DNA of 64,000 nucleotides from Salmonirosea aquatica (GCF_009296315.1 NZ_WHLY01000002.1:1860001-1924000); one strand, 5' to 3'. Positions 8,593 through 17,330 are shown, numbered from the stretch's first letter. The notes: generated by a model from the sequence alone, not told the origin. Made by a program: numbers and translations.

Positions 8593-10338
8593 CTAAACTT
8601 CGAAGTGCATTTGGAACATGGTACCTTCGGTGGTGTCGAAGCTGGATTTACCTCTTAGTTGCTTTACCTGCAAATCGATGATCTTCATGCCTAGTGACTG
8701 CCTTCCGCCTCTGACTGGCGAGGGCGGTTTGAATCCGCCGCCATTATCGGCCAGCAGTAGGTGTAAGGTACCCTCTTGCATCCACATCCTGACCGTCAGT
8801 TCGGGGTCAGCATGGTCGGCAAAGGCGTACTTGCAGGCATTGGTAGTGAGTTCGTTGACGATTAGCCCTACGGGCAAGGCGTAGTCGAGCGGGAGCTCGA
8901 TCGTCTCCGGGATCTCGTAGTGTGGAACAATAGGAGAGCAACCAAAAGACGTCAAAGCCATGTCGACTAGTTCTTGTATGAAATCCACCGCTTTGATGGG
9001 CGTCAACCGATCGTTTTCGTAGAGTTTTTTCTGCAAGGCCGCCATCACCTTCAGGCGCGACTGAGTGTCTTCCAAAGCCGCAATAGCCGATTCGTCGCTC
9101 AGGCGGTTGGCCTGTAATTGCAGGAGGCCCGATACGACCTGTAGATTATTCTTGACGCGGTGGTTCTGCTCCTGCACCAACTGCGCGTTCTGGCGACTCA
9201 TGCGGGCCTTCTGGCGGAAGAGCCGGTAATATACGGCAATGCCGCCCACCGCCAGTAGCAGCAGCGCCGATACCGCGAACAACAGCCATCGCTGCGTTTG
9301 GATGTTCTCGTTTTTGAGAGCTAATTCTTTGCGCTGGCTTGCGAGTTGCGTTTCCTTCTTCTCATTTTCAAACTCTATCCCAAGTCGAGTTACAGCACCC
9401 TCGTGATCAGCGACATAATCCCGTTTTTCCAGCTCATGCAGCTTTTTTGTATGCTCCAAAGCCGCCTTCCAATTCCCAACGGCTTCGTAGTACCTTGCAT
9501 AGGTACTTTCAATTCCAAGTGATATGACCCGGCTGTCAGGATAAAGCGTATTGTACTTTTTTTTTGCCCGCTGCAAAATTTCGTAGGATTCCTCAGATTG
9601 GTCAAAGGCAAGATAGGCATCAGATAAATTCAGTAAACGAGCTACTTGCTCGTACGGTTTTCCAAGCTCAATACTGATATCCAGCGCTTCTTTAAGGTAG
9701 GCAATTGCCCTCCTATCACTCTTTTTGAGCATTTCCCACCCTAATCTAGTATCTAAACCCATGATATCAGCTGATTTCCCTATTCGACGAGCTATGGGTT
9801 CATACTTGTTAAGATACTTCAACAAGCTGTCAGAATTGGCCTCAGAAGCATCAGTTGTCAGTATTTTATCCTTTGGTATGTGATTGTAATCAGTATACAA
9901 TGTAACCATTTGACCATAAGCTAACTTTAATAATTCATCATTTTTATTCTGCTCAGCGATTCTTAGCCCAAGCCGTGCATGCCGTAATGCTTCCGCTTTG
10001 TGAAGTTGAATCTTCTCAGCAGTGGATAGGCGGCAATACAGTCTGACAATGGCAAACAAATTACCCTGTGCTTCCTGAATGCGCAACGATTGCAAATAGT
10101 GGCGCTTTGCCACTAGGAAGTTACCGGATGCTTCGTAGATTTTTCCGTAGAGGTAATGGTATTCGGCCAGCAGGTTGCTGTCTTTCCTCACCTTGGCATG
10201 GCGACCTACCTGATCCGCCCACTCGACCTTATCGGGTTGCAGAGGCAGGTAATCGGGCTCCTGAGCCGCACTTTGCTTCGTAACCAAGACAGCTAGGCCT
10301 ATTCCCAGCAGGAACTTTAAGGACGCGGATAAGCGCAT
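8593..10338 (-). CDS. TPR-sensor HisKA_2-type histidine kinase
   Basis: Membrane histidine kinase of 581 residues. A signal peptide ends at S-A-A-Q (about 26). A periplasmic region of TPR-like helical repeats (about 50-310) follows, then a coiled coil, one membrane helix (W-L-L-F-A-V-S-A-L-L-L-L-A-V-G-G, about 351-372), and a HisKA_2 domain with acceptor His393 in E-Q-N-H-R-V-K-N-N-L-Q. The HATPase has E-L-T-T-N-A-C-K-Y-A-F and a glycine-rich A-D-N-G-G-G-F. This TPR-TM-HisKA_2 design is common in Bacteroidota and is normally paired with a LytTR regulator, as here. The TPR part senses an unknown ligand or protein. Confidence 0.9.
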   Translation of the reverse strand: MRLSASLKFLLGIGLAVLVTKQSAAQEPDYLPLQPDKVEWADQVGRHAKVRKDSNLLAEYHYLYGKIYEASGNFLVAKRHYLQSLRIQEAQGNLFAIVRLYCRLSTAEKIQLHKAEALRHARLGLRIAEQNKNDELLKLAYGQMVTLYTDYNHIPKDKILTTDASEANSDSLLKYLNKYEPIARRIGKSADIMGLDTRLGWEMLKKSDRRAIAYLKEALDISIELGKPYEQVARLLNLSDAYLAFDQSEESYEILQRAKKKYNTLYPDSRVISLGIESTYARYYEAVGNWKAALEHTKKLHELEKRDYVADHEGAVTRLGIEFENEKKETQLASQRKELALKNENIQTQRWLLFAVSALLLLAVGGIAVYYRLFRQKARMSRQNAQLVQEQNHRVKNNLQVVSGLLQLQANRLSDESAIAALEDTQSRLKVMAALQKKLYENDRLTPIKAVDFIQELVDMALTSFGCSPIVPHYEIPETIELPLDYALPVGLIVNELTTNACKYAFADHADPELTVRMWMQEGTLHLLLADNGGGFKPPSPVRGGRQSLGMKIIDLQVKQLRGKSSFDTTEGTMFQMHFEV

Positions 10339-10370
10339 GATTAGGAATGAGTTGGGTTAAGTCAGCCCTC

Positions 10371-10401
10371 CAAACGTAGGGAAAAATAAGCTCGGTTCAA
10401 A
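10371..10401 (-). promoter_or_regulatory. Bacteroidota-type promoter of the kinase-regulator operon
   Basis: Read on the minus strand, TTTG (10398-10401) is followed after 19 bases by TACGTTTG (10378-10371). This fits the known Bacteroidota promoter consensus (-33 TTTG, -7 TAnnTTTG). It lies 33 bases ahead of the kinase ATG and points at it, so it is the likely start of the two-component operon. Confidence 0.7.
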
Positions 10402-10458
10402 AGAAAAGTTATCAAACGAAGGTAAACCTACTTCCGCTGAGGTGCCCTGATGGCCTTC

Positions 10459-10521
10459 GGAAAGGCATTGCCGTATTTCAGAAAGGGATTGCCGGGATTG
10501 GGAAAGTGGCGGTTTTTTGTG
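10459..10521. repeat. Three direct repeats at exact 21-base steps (possible LytTR sites)
   Basis: Three related units start at 10459 (GGAAAGGCATTGCCG), 10480 (AGAAAGGGATTGCCG) and 10501 (GGAAAGTGGCGG), spaced 21 bases apart, which is two helical turns. The first two match at 13 of 15 positions and the third is degenerate. LytTR domains are known to bind imperfect direct repeats with about this period, and this block lies between a LytTR two-component operon and a lone LytTR gene. A role as their operator is an inference. The rest of the 10339-10636 gap holds the kinase promoter and nothing else I recognise. Confidence 0.55.
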
Positions 10522-10636
10522 TGGGGAGGATTGGTGTTTTTTAGGGGATAAAGAATTGATTCTATTGAAACACTCCCATATATCCAATTAATAACTATAA
10601 GGCCTATACGCTCGAATACCTCTACACCTCCACCAT

Positions 10637-10984
10637 ATGAATTGTCCACGCATTTCCCAGGAATCTAGCATCCACATTGGAGGCTATACCAAAGTGTCTC
10701 CCGCTGAGATCGTCTTCTGCGAAGGCGACCGAAACTACACCCATGTTCATTTCGCACGGCGGCCTATGTTGACACTTTCTATCACCATGCGCATACTGCA
10801 TGAGCGCCTCGGGGAAGCGAATTTCCTGCGAGTCAGCCGCTCAGCTTTGGTGAATAAGGGGGCTGTAATTCAATTCAACGAGGATAATGTAATACTCTGT
10901 AATGGCTTTGTTCTACCCATCGCGCGGCGAAGGCGGAGCTACGTGCGGAGGTTGTTGCGTGAAGAAGGGAAAACCGATTTCTGA
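10637..10984 (+). CDS. Stand-alone LytTR DNA-binding protein
   Basis: A 115-residue protein made of a LytTR domain without a receiver. Visible motifs are K-V-S-P-A-E-I-V-F-C-E-G-D-R-N-Y-T-H-V, F-L-R-V-S-R-S-A-L-V-N-K and L-P-I-A-R-R-R-R-S-Y-V, the usual LytTR core and basic end. It is transcribed away from the two-component operon, about 300 bases from it, with the 21-base-step repeats between them. It could repress or modulate the same sites. Directly after it lies a decayed second copy of the same domain. Confidence 0.88.
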   Translation: MNCPRISQESSIHIGGYTKVSPAEIVFCEGDRNYTHVHFARRPMLTLSITMRILHERLGEANFLRVSRSALVNKGAVIQFNEDNVILCNGFVLPIARRRRSYVRRLLREEGKTDF

Positions 10985-11149
10985 GAATCAATCATTTGAC
11001 ACTGGTTAACCGGGATTCTATCAATGACTATGAAGAGCATGAAGTCACGCTGCGCAATGGTCTAGTGCTGCCAATCCTCGCGGAGGAGGCGGGAGTATGT
11101 ACGGGAGTCGTTGGGGGTGGAGGGGTGGAATAGGGGCATTATTCGATAG
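10981..11149 (+). pseudogene. Remnant of a second LytTR domain
   Basis: Starting within the stop of the preceding LytTR gene, frame 10981 reads L-R-I-N-H-L-T-L-V-N-R-D-S-I, then E-V-T-L-R-N-G-L-V-L-P-I. This matches L-R-V-S-R-S-A-L-V-N-K-G-A-V and V-I-L-C-N-G-F-V-L-P-I of the intact copy. At about 11077 the match jumps one frame to S-R-R-R-R-E-Y-V-R-E-S, parallel to A-R-R-R-R-S-Y-V-R-R-L. It therefore lacks its N-terminal half and carries a frameshift. It is best explained as a partial tandem duplication that has decayed at the edge of the AT-rich island. Confidence 0.75.
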
Positions 11150-11255
11150 TTGTATGGTTTGGTGTTCTCGAATTTAATAAAATAACAGGATTAGATTATC
11201 AAATAAAGAAGATTTACAAAATCAACTAAACAATCAATGACGATGAGGAAATCAA

Positions 11256-11848
11256 TTGTTTACAACAATAAATTTTCTGTTTGTAAGATACAACAGTTGC
11301 TTAGCTCAGAAAATATTCCCTGATACAAAGTGCCCTGATTTTGATGGAAATATGCAAAGTAATCAAGAGATATTTTCAAGAAAAGAGTTAACTCTTCTAA
11401 TTGGAACCCAGCCATGGATAGGATCTGGGGTAGTTCAAATGAACAGTATTCAGGATTCTATAAATTCCTGGCAGCTAAAATATAATCTACAAGTAGGTGT
11501 GTATTTATCGACAACAAATAAAATACTTGATAAAAATGATTACAATTCAAGATTTGACTTAAATGGAAAGTATTTAAAAAATAAAGCATCCAACTTGATT
11601 AATGAAATTACCGATACATGAAAAAAACTAAGAATAGAAGGGTTAATAAATTAAAATACTCGGACAATAAAGTTGAAGAATTACTTATTGTTTATAATTC
11701 TTTTCCAGTTACATTGATAATTGAAAATAACAGTAAAATTATTTTTAGAGAAAAATCTGCTACTCCAATTGACAAGATAAGTAATCTATTTATGAAATGT
11801 TTCAAAATAATGAATTGCAATATATCATATCAAATTCCCCATAGTTAA
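11256..11848 (+). pseudogene. Possible split thioredoxin-fold secreted protein
   Basis: Two short frames overlap at ATGA (11256-11621 and 11618-11848). The first (121 residues, TTG start) has a hydrophobic start ending C-L-A-Q like a signal peptide, then a TlpA-like stretch L-T-L-L-I-G-T-Q-P-W with no CxxC. The second (76 residues) has Y-N-S-F-P-V-T-L-I-I-E-N-N-S-K-I, like the second half of a thioredoxin domain. Together they look like one redoxin-type protein broken by a frameshift near the A-run after 11618, possibly with a second break at the start, since an in-phase ATG is missing. Two genuine small coupled genes are the alternative. Very AT-rich. Confidence 0.4.
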
Positions 11849-11862
11849 CATATAGAAATATC

Positions 11863-12882
11863 ATGAAATATACAATAACAGTGTTTATTTTTACAACACT
11901 TAACCTAAATTTAAGTGCACAATCAGATTGCAAAGAATTTAAAGAATTATTAATGTTAAAAAAATGTTGTATTTCAATTTTTGAAAAAGATTCAAATGAT
12001 TATAATTGCAATGTATTGTTAGGAAATCATTATTTATCAGAAGCGATCAACTATCCTCTGGCCCTTAACTATTCTAACAGAGCAATAAACTCGAAACCTG
12101 ATAGCATATCTGCATATATTCTGAGATTTGAGATTTTGTTAGAATTAAAAGAAAATGAAAACGCTTTCAAGGATATGAAGTTTATTAAAAAGAATATTAA
12201 TAGAAGAGAAAGCTTAGGGTTTGGGATCAACTCGAAGTTTGGGCATCTAAGTTTTGAGTTGGGTTTATTCGAAGATGCTTATGATGATTATTATATTGCA
12301 AATAAATCATTTATAGATACAAAAACGGGAAATAATATTTTTCCCGGATATCTTCTACACATGGCTCGTGCAAAACAGGAACTGGGCCAAAACGAAGAAG
12401 CACTCAAATTCTTTAATCAATCAATATTAGTGGATAATACAGGCGAGTCTTTGGGTAATCGAGCTAAGTTTTATATAGATAATAATCAACTTGATTTAGC
12501 AGAAAATGATTTTGAAAGTGCAATTAAAAAAGGTAGTTTAACACTTCCTATAATGCTTAATTATGCGTTTCTATCTAAAAACCAGGGACAAAATTCAAAA
12601 TATGAGCAAATATTGAAAAAATGCATTGAGCTTTTTCCAGAAGAATATAAACCCATAGAAGCCCTTGGTTTTTTATATTTTGAAATGGAAAATATTTCCG
12701 GTGCAAAATCAATTTTTAAGTTTGGAATAAATAAATTCCCAAATGCTTCAAGTTTATATTTTGGTTATGGAATTACTTGTTTTAATAATAATGAGAAAAC
12801 CGAAGGTTGTTTAAACATTAAAAAAGCTATGAATTTAGGTGATTCAAATGCTTTCGATATGTATAAAAAATATTGTAATTAG
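11863..12882 (+). CDS. Exported tetratricopeptide-repeat protein
   Basis: A 339-residue protein with a clear signal peptide (M-K-Y-T-I-T-V-F-I-F ending L-S-A-Q near 20). The rest is a solenoid of TPR-like helix pairs, for example A-L-N-Y-S-N-R-A-I, A-L-K-F-F-N-Q-S-I and Y-E-Q-I-L-K-K-C-I-E-L-F-P. No catalytic motif is seen. TPR proteins usually hold protein complexes together, and in Bacteroidota exported ones often lie at the outer membrane. It is 14 bases after the split thioredoxin-like frames and is AT-rich with the codon use of the island. The partner is unknown. Confidence 0.8.
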   Translation: MKYTITVFIFTTLNLNLSAQSDCKEFKELLMLKKCCISIFEKDSNDYNCNVLLGNHYLSEAINYPLALNYSNRAINSKPDSISAYILRFEILLELKENENAFKDMKFIKKNINRRESLGFGINSKFGHLSFELGLFEDAYDDYYIANKSFIDTKTGNNIFPGYLLHMARAKQELGQNEEALKFFNQSILVDNTGESLGNRAKFYIDNNQLDLAENDFESAIKKGSLTLPIMLNYAFLSKNQGQNSKYEQILKKCIELFPEEYKPIEALGFLYFEMENISGAKSIFKFGINKFPNASSLYFGYGITCFNNNEKTEGCLNIKKAMNLGDSNAFDMYKKYCN

Positions 12883-13637
12883 TAGTTGATATAATATAGG
12901 GTATTACTTCTTCTCATGGATTGTACAGTAAATTTGATATACATACACACATAAACTTTTTTTGTGATGATAAATACATTCTATTAAACATTAATTTATA
13001 TTTCCGAACTAATTCGACCATGAATTTTTTTCTATCCTCAAAATATAATCAATTAAATATTACTAAAAGGTATCAAAATAAATATTTTGATACCTTTTAG
13101 TAGTTCAATTAATATTTCATTCGCATTAAAACCTAAATACAATGAAAATGCGGATTGGATAACTTCAAAAATAAATTTGTACTATTATACGTGTATATTC
13201 CGTAATATTAGTAATCGTATCGAGATTAATAAATACAATTATAGTAAGTTTAGAATATTATATACTGTAGATAGTTTTGTTCATATTCAGAGAACTTTAT
13301 TTTTAAAGAAAAAGCTAATTGCGCAAACTATTATTTCAATATAATTTGACAATACTATTAGGTTATGGCCGAATAATTCAAATAAAAAAATGTATTTCAA
13401 TAGCGATAATGACAAGTAATAAAATCATCTGTCAAGGTTACTACGCAGAAGTATGCGGATAGAAAAAAGATTAAGTTAAGAAAAGATGGAACTACTCAAT
13501 ATAGCACCTTATATGCAATAATGGTAAAAGCTTTTGCAGAAGAGAAATTATTAAAAATAATGAATAAAGCACTAAACGATTGAAAAATGTCTAAACCTAA
13601 GGAGAAATATTAATATTCACGAAAATAGACAAGAGCC
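12883..13637. other. AT-rich gap without a convincing gene
   Basis: About 755 bases with no gene I can support. It contains the long palindrome at 13061-13102. From 13430 to 13583 a frame without a start codon reads K-S-S-V-K-V-T-T-Q-K-Y-A-D-R-K-K-I-K-L-R, then K-D-G-T-T-Q-Y and M-V-K-A-F-A-E-E-K, ending at TGA. The K-L-R-K-D-G-T pattern faintly recalls the arm-binding N-terminus of Bacteroidota tyrosine recombinases, so it may be a scrap of an integrase. That reading is weak. An 85-codon frame at 13087-13344 starts inside the palindrome and looks like chance. Confidence 0.5.
13061..13102. repeat. Perfect 20-base inverted repeat
   Basis: TACTAAAAGGTATCAAAATA (13061-13080), a two-base spacer AA, then its exact reverse complement (13083-13102). 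The stem is 20 base pairs with almost no loop. There is no T-run pattern typical of a terminator, and no gene ends close by (the TPR gene stops about 180 bases to the left). It could be a recombination site, an operator for a large dimer, or the fused ends of a lost element. Confidence 0.85.
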
Positions 13638-14036
13638 ATGTCTAAAGAAAACGACAAAGATTCTGGATATAGTATTTGGATGTTAGTGGCAATAGCCCTG
13701 TTACTCTACTATTGTGCTGGTAATCAAACTTGTTCGTATTGTTCTGGAACTGGCACACAAAGTTGTAACACTTGCTACGGAAAAGGCAAGGTCACCTGTA
13801 CTAAGTGTAATGGATTGACAAAAACACAGGCTTATTTTCCTCAGAATCTTGAAAATGGCTATCGGTACCTAACCTATAACGGCCAAACCGAGTACGTTTA
13901 TGTTTGGGGAAGCCACTATGCTGATTTCCCGTGTTCAAAATGCAGCAAGTCGGGCAAGTTGGCATGTACTAATTTTGGATGCAATGGAACGGGTAGTATC
14001 ACCTGCACCTATTGCAATGGCGAGGGCTTGGAATAA
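13638..14036 (+). CDS. Membrane-anchored DnaJ-type cysteine-rich protein, short paralogue
   Basis: A 132-residue protein. One membrane helix (about 13-28) follows a charged N-terminus. Then come six cysteine-pair motifs of the DnaJ zinc-finger kind: C-S-Y-C-S-G-T-G, C-N-T-C-Y-G-K-G, C-T-K-C-N-G, then after an insert C-S-K-C, a C-x4-C-N-G-T-G pair and C-T-Y-C-N-G-E-G. The insert of about 38 residues (Q-A-Y-F-P-Q, E-N-G-Y-R-Y, V-W-G-S-H-Y-A-D-F-P-C) is almost the same as in the lipoprotein at 18296. DnaJ fingers bind two zinc ions, so zinc binding is likely. The J-domain is absent. Function unknown; a redox or chaperone role outside the cytoplasm is a guess. Confidence 0.85.
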   Translation: MSKENDKDSGYSIWMLVAIALLLYYCAGNQTCSYCSGTGTQSCNTCYGKGKVTCTKCNGLTKTQAYFPQNLENGYRYLTYNGQTEYVYVWGSHYADFPCSKCSKSGKLACTNFGCNGTGSITCTYCNGEGLE

Positions 14037-14071
14037 GTATAAAAATATATTGATCCAAAAAAAACTATTAT

Positions 14072-14854
14072 ATGATAGTGTTTAAAAATTACATTGGAGT
14101 ATTTTTTATTATAATAACTACTGTGTTGACAGTGAATGCTCAATTGCAGATAGGAGAAAAAACTGTTGGTATAAATACAGAGCCCCCTAATCTTATTAAA
14201 TTGAGTGTAAAGGGTGAAAATGGCAATCAATTAATGCTCGACAATTCTGGGGAGCAGTATAATGCATTAGTTTTTGCAAAATATGCAACGCCACAAGTTG
14301 AATTTAAAATGGATAATAATTTTAACATATTTTACATAAACTCTTTACAAAGAGATTTATCATTTATGTTAAAAACATTGTCATCTGACGGAACTGAAAA
14401 ACAACAAATTTCGATAACTCCAACTAGCCTCCGGTTTGGTGGCGGTGCATTGACAGTCGTAAATGGGGAAGTCAGAATGTCGGGTGGAGTAACATTTGGA
14501 GGTATAGGAGCAGGAAATATTAGATGGGCAGGATCTGATTTGCAGGTACACAATGGCCAAGAATGGGTTTCACTCTTGAATAAGCCGGTCGTAAGCTATT
14601 GGGCCGCTGTGACAGCTGATGGCAATTGCAATAATGTATGTCAGCCAGGATATACTAACGCTCCGGATGCTAATGGAAAAGTGTGCAAAGATATTTCTGG
14701 TAGCACATTTACTGGTGTCACCTATGATCGATTCCAATGGATAGTGACTAGTACGTCCATCACCTATAAGGATTTTTGGGGATGTGGATCGTCGACAATA
14801 GAAACACAATTAAAAAAAAGACTGGGACAGTGCCATTGCGTGAAGATAAACTAG
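14072..14854 (+). CDS. Exported protein with a six-cysteine tail, unknown function
   Basis: I do not recognise the family. The 260 residues start with a signal peptide ending V-N-A-Q (about 24). A beta-rich middle carries short repeats that resemble stalk or tail-fibre domains (I-S-I-T-P-T-S-L-R-F-G-G-G, then N-I-R-W-A-G-S-D-L-Q-V-H-N-G-Q-E-W-V-S-L). The last 70 residues hold six cysteines (C-N-N-V-C, two single ones, then C-H-C near the end), suggesting disulfide bonding in the periplasm or outside. It starts 35 bases after the cysteine-rich protein and 40 bases before the next exported protein, so it is probably in one transcript with them. Confidence 0.75.
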   Translation: MIVFKNYIGVFFIIITTVLTVNAQLQIGEKTVGINTEPPNLIKLSVKGENGNQLMLDNSGEQYNALVFAKYATPQVEFKMDNNFNIFYINSLQRDLSFMLKTLSSDGTEKQQISITPTSLRFGGGALTVVNGEVRMSGGVTFGGIGAGNIRWAGSDLQVHNGQEWVSLLNKPVVSYWAAVTADGNCNNVCQPGYTNAPDANGKVCKDISGSTFTGVTYDRFQWIVTSTSITYKDFWGCGSSTIETQLKKRLGQCHCVKIN

Positions 14855-14894
14855 CAATGACCCCCGCCTACTATATAATTTTTATGACACTCGT

Positions 14895-16496
14895 ATGAAG
14901 AATTGGGGAAAATTACTATTAGTGATCGGTATAATGGTTATCAATACAAATGTTTTGAGCGCACAAGTATATGTGGTCAAAACAACATTCGGTTCAAATA
15001 AGAGTCTTATTTTCCAAAATACCGATACTGAATATTCTTATTCAGTGTACGCGAAAGGAAATAAGCGGCAATCAGAACCAGTTACGATACCTCCTGGAGG
15101 CAGCAAATCTCGATCATATGATATAAACAACCACTCGGCAAAAAATCATGACGTTATTGTTATTTACGATAAAGCTGCATATTATAACGATAAACAAAAA
15201 GCGTTAAACGAGAGAAATAGATGGCAACGTTCTCTGGACTATGTAGAGTGTGAATGTATTCCGATGGCTTTGCGTAAAACTAATACTGCGAAGGAAAGAG
15301 AAGCAGAAGATTATGAGGATATTACATGGATGAAAAAACTGGGAAAAATTATTTGGGCGGGGATGACTAATAAGTACTATGATTACAGTTGTAATGATGA
15401 AAATCTTTTGATTTCCAATTTAAAAAGTATAGATCAAAATATTGAAGTACTTCAAAGTTTACCTTACTCTGAACAAAAATCAAAATCACTGGCACGATTA
15501 GAAAGAGAGAAAGATCGCTATGAATATATGAAAGCTGCAATATTATTTCCTTTTATTATTTGTCCAGAAGTACTTTCAAATAAAAAAGGATACGAAAGCA
15601 ACATATCTATTCTCAATGCAAGGATAGCTAGGTATGATAAAAAATTCCAAGAAGGACATATAGTGACGTATGATTTATGGAAAAATGCTTCAAATAGACA
15701 TCTTTCCTACGAAAAAATGCCAGGAATGGGGTTCGAGTATTCGAAACAAAGTACACTCGTCGTACTAAATCCTAAGGATTCAATGGATGTTGTCAAAATA
15801 GACGTACGGCAGAAGAAAAGTATTCAAAATTTTGAAGGCCGGGTTTTCATACCTTTTACAAAGAGTATTCTAACGAAAAACCGAGAAAATTACAAAAGAT
15901 TTTATGGGGTAGTTGGCTACGGACAAAACAGTATAGAGGTGTACTCACCGGATGAAAACTACATTGTCGGGTACAGATTAGGTAATCGACTGGTCATGCT
16001 CGAAAATAAAGGAACGCTGGATATCAATACTCAACACGTAACCTTGGGCCTACGAGGTATCAGAACTTACGACAAGAATTTTTTCTCGTACGAACTAGGA
16101 GCCCAGAAGTACTTAATGAACACCGTCCAGGTAAATACCCGCCAAGTGAGGTACCTCGCCAACGGGGTCGCTTCGCAATGGAATGCTATCGAAAATATAT
16201 CTGATGTTGAAAACCTTGAACTAACAAATGGCAACGACATTATACCCTATCTCCGATTTAGCCTCGGGTTCCGTCTTTTACCTCTTTCCAGGCCGCGCCA
16301 TTTTCCATTACGACGCGCTGTGGTAGTATCGGTCAATGGGGGGCTGTTCGGCTTACCAGGATTGAATAAATCGCCAGTAACTGATCTATATCAATTTGAG
16401 TACGATAAAAAGACCAGCAATATATCTGGTGTAGAAAAAATCAGTATTGCAGGAGTATATGCAACTCTAGGTCTAACTGCTACCATATTCTTGTAG
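14895..16496 (+). CDS. Exported protein with coiled coil and beta-rich end, unknown function
   Basis: No family recognised in 533 residues. A signal peptide ends L-S-A-Q (about 24). A short beta domain follows (about 25-90, V-T-I-P-P-G-G-S), then a long charged helical part (about 100-270, including L-A-R-L-E-R-E-K-D-R-Y-E-Y). The C-terminal third has alternating strands and glycine/aromatic spacing (V-T-L-G-L-R-G-I, then F-S-L-G-F-R-L-L) and finishes A-T-L-G-L-T-A-T-I-F-L. The ending recalls outer-membrane beta-barrel proteins, whose last strand closes on an aromatic residue, but I cannot count a full barrel. It lies in the middle of the island cluster of exported proteins. Confidence 0.72.
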   Translation: MKNWGKLLLVIGIMVINTNVLSAQVYVVKTTFGSNKSLIFQNTDTEYSYSVYAKGNKRQSEPVTIPPGGSKSRSYDINNHSAKNHDVIVIYDKAAYYNDKQKALNERNRWQRSLDYVECECIPMALRKTNTAKEREAEDYEDITWMKKLGKIIWAGMTNKYYDYSCNDENLLISNLKSIDQNIEVLQSLPYSEQKSKSLARLEREKDRYEYMKAAILFPFIICPEVLSNKKGYESNISILNARIARYDKKFQEGHIVTYDLWKNASNRHLSYEKMPGMGFEYSKQSTLVVLNPKDSMDVVKIDVRQKKSIQNFEGRVFIPFTKSILTKNRENYKRFYGVVGYGQNSIEVYSPDENYIVGYRLGNRLVMLENKGTLDINTQHVTLGLRGIRTYDKNFFSYELGAQKYLMNTVQVNTRQVRYLANGVASQWNAIENISDVENLELTNGNDIIPYLRFSLGFRLLPLSRPRHFPLRRAVVVSVNGGLFGLPGLNKSPVTDLYQFEYDKKTSNISGVEKISIAGVYATLGLTATIFL

Positions 16497-16745
16497 TAAT
16501 CTTTCATATTACTTTCAATTTAATATTATTGATGGATGATTTTATTCATAAAGTTTTTCTGTACTTAATCAATTGACAGACAAATCATTAACACCAAATA
16601 ATCTTTACAAGCTTCATCGTGGATCTATAAGTGACTGAAAACTTTCTATTATATTGAAAGTCTACTAGCACTTATTAGCTCAGAGCTGACGGGTTAAGTT
16701 ATCGAAGTCTTATCTAATCAATTAATTTATTGAAATAAAAATATT

Positions 16746-17330
16746 ATGGCAATTAGCAAACTTTTTAATTACTTATTTATTTTCTTGAGCGGCACTTTTT
16801 TGACTAGTTGTTTTGGTCCAACTAGTTCAGATTTTTCGATTGCACGAGGTTATGAGATTGCTTGCCCAAATGAGCTATATGATAAGACATGGACAAACGC
16901 TTCAGGAGCGGAAGGACTTGAACCTGAAAGTGTAAAAATGGTTTTTGAAAAAAATGGAGTAAATACACTTATGAAAAGTGTGTTTACTGATGGCAAGTAT
17001 TTCTATCCATCTACACTCAAATTTAAAGAAGAATATGGGGAAATTATTTGTCGATGCACACAAATAGAAAATTCTCTATATTGGGAATTGGAAACTGTTG
17101 AAGATATAAAAAAATCTAAAACAAAAAAATTATATTTCATTTCAAAGATAGAGTTTATTTCAAAAAATACAATGGATACTTGGTGGTATTCCCCGGAAGC
17201 AACTGTAATTAACGATAAGGTTGTTAGTCCATCAGATAAAGTACATTCAAGTGAAGGTTTAAGAGACTTCTTAAAAGACATTGATATTAAAAGAAATTTC
17301 GACAAGATAAGGGTGATAGAAATAAAATAG
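16746..17330 (+). CDS. Lipoprotein of unknown function
   Basis: A 194-residue protein with a type II signal peptide: the hydrophobic run Y-L-F-I-F-L-S-G-T-F then lipobox L-T-S-C (Cys at about 22). The mature part is beta-rich with no motif I know, with two further cysteines in I-I-C-R-C. It starts after a 249-base gap with no recognisable gene, so it probably has its own promoter. AT content and lysine-rich codon use fit the rest of the island. It is expected to sit in the inner or outer membrane facing the periplasm. Confidence 0.72.
   Translation: MAISKLFNYLFIFLSGTFLTSCFGPTSSDFSIARGYEIACPNELYDKTWTNASGAEGLEPESVKMVFEKNGVNTLMKSVFTDGKYFYPSTLKFKEEYGEIICRCTQIENSLYWELETVEDIKKSKTKKLYFISKIEFISKNTMDTWWYSPEATVINDKVVSPSDKVHSSEGLRDFLKDIDIKRNFDKIRVIEIK

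Noticed and set aside
13087-13344. 85-codon frame in the AT-rich gap
   Set aside because: It begins with TTG inside the 20-base palindrome, has no domain or signal and a composition like non-coding AT-rich DNA.
13638-14036. DnaJ chaperone
   Set aside because: Only the cysteine-pair motifs are present. There is no J-domain with its H-P-D motif, and the protein is membrane-anchored.
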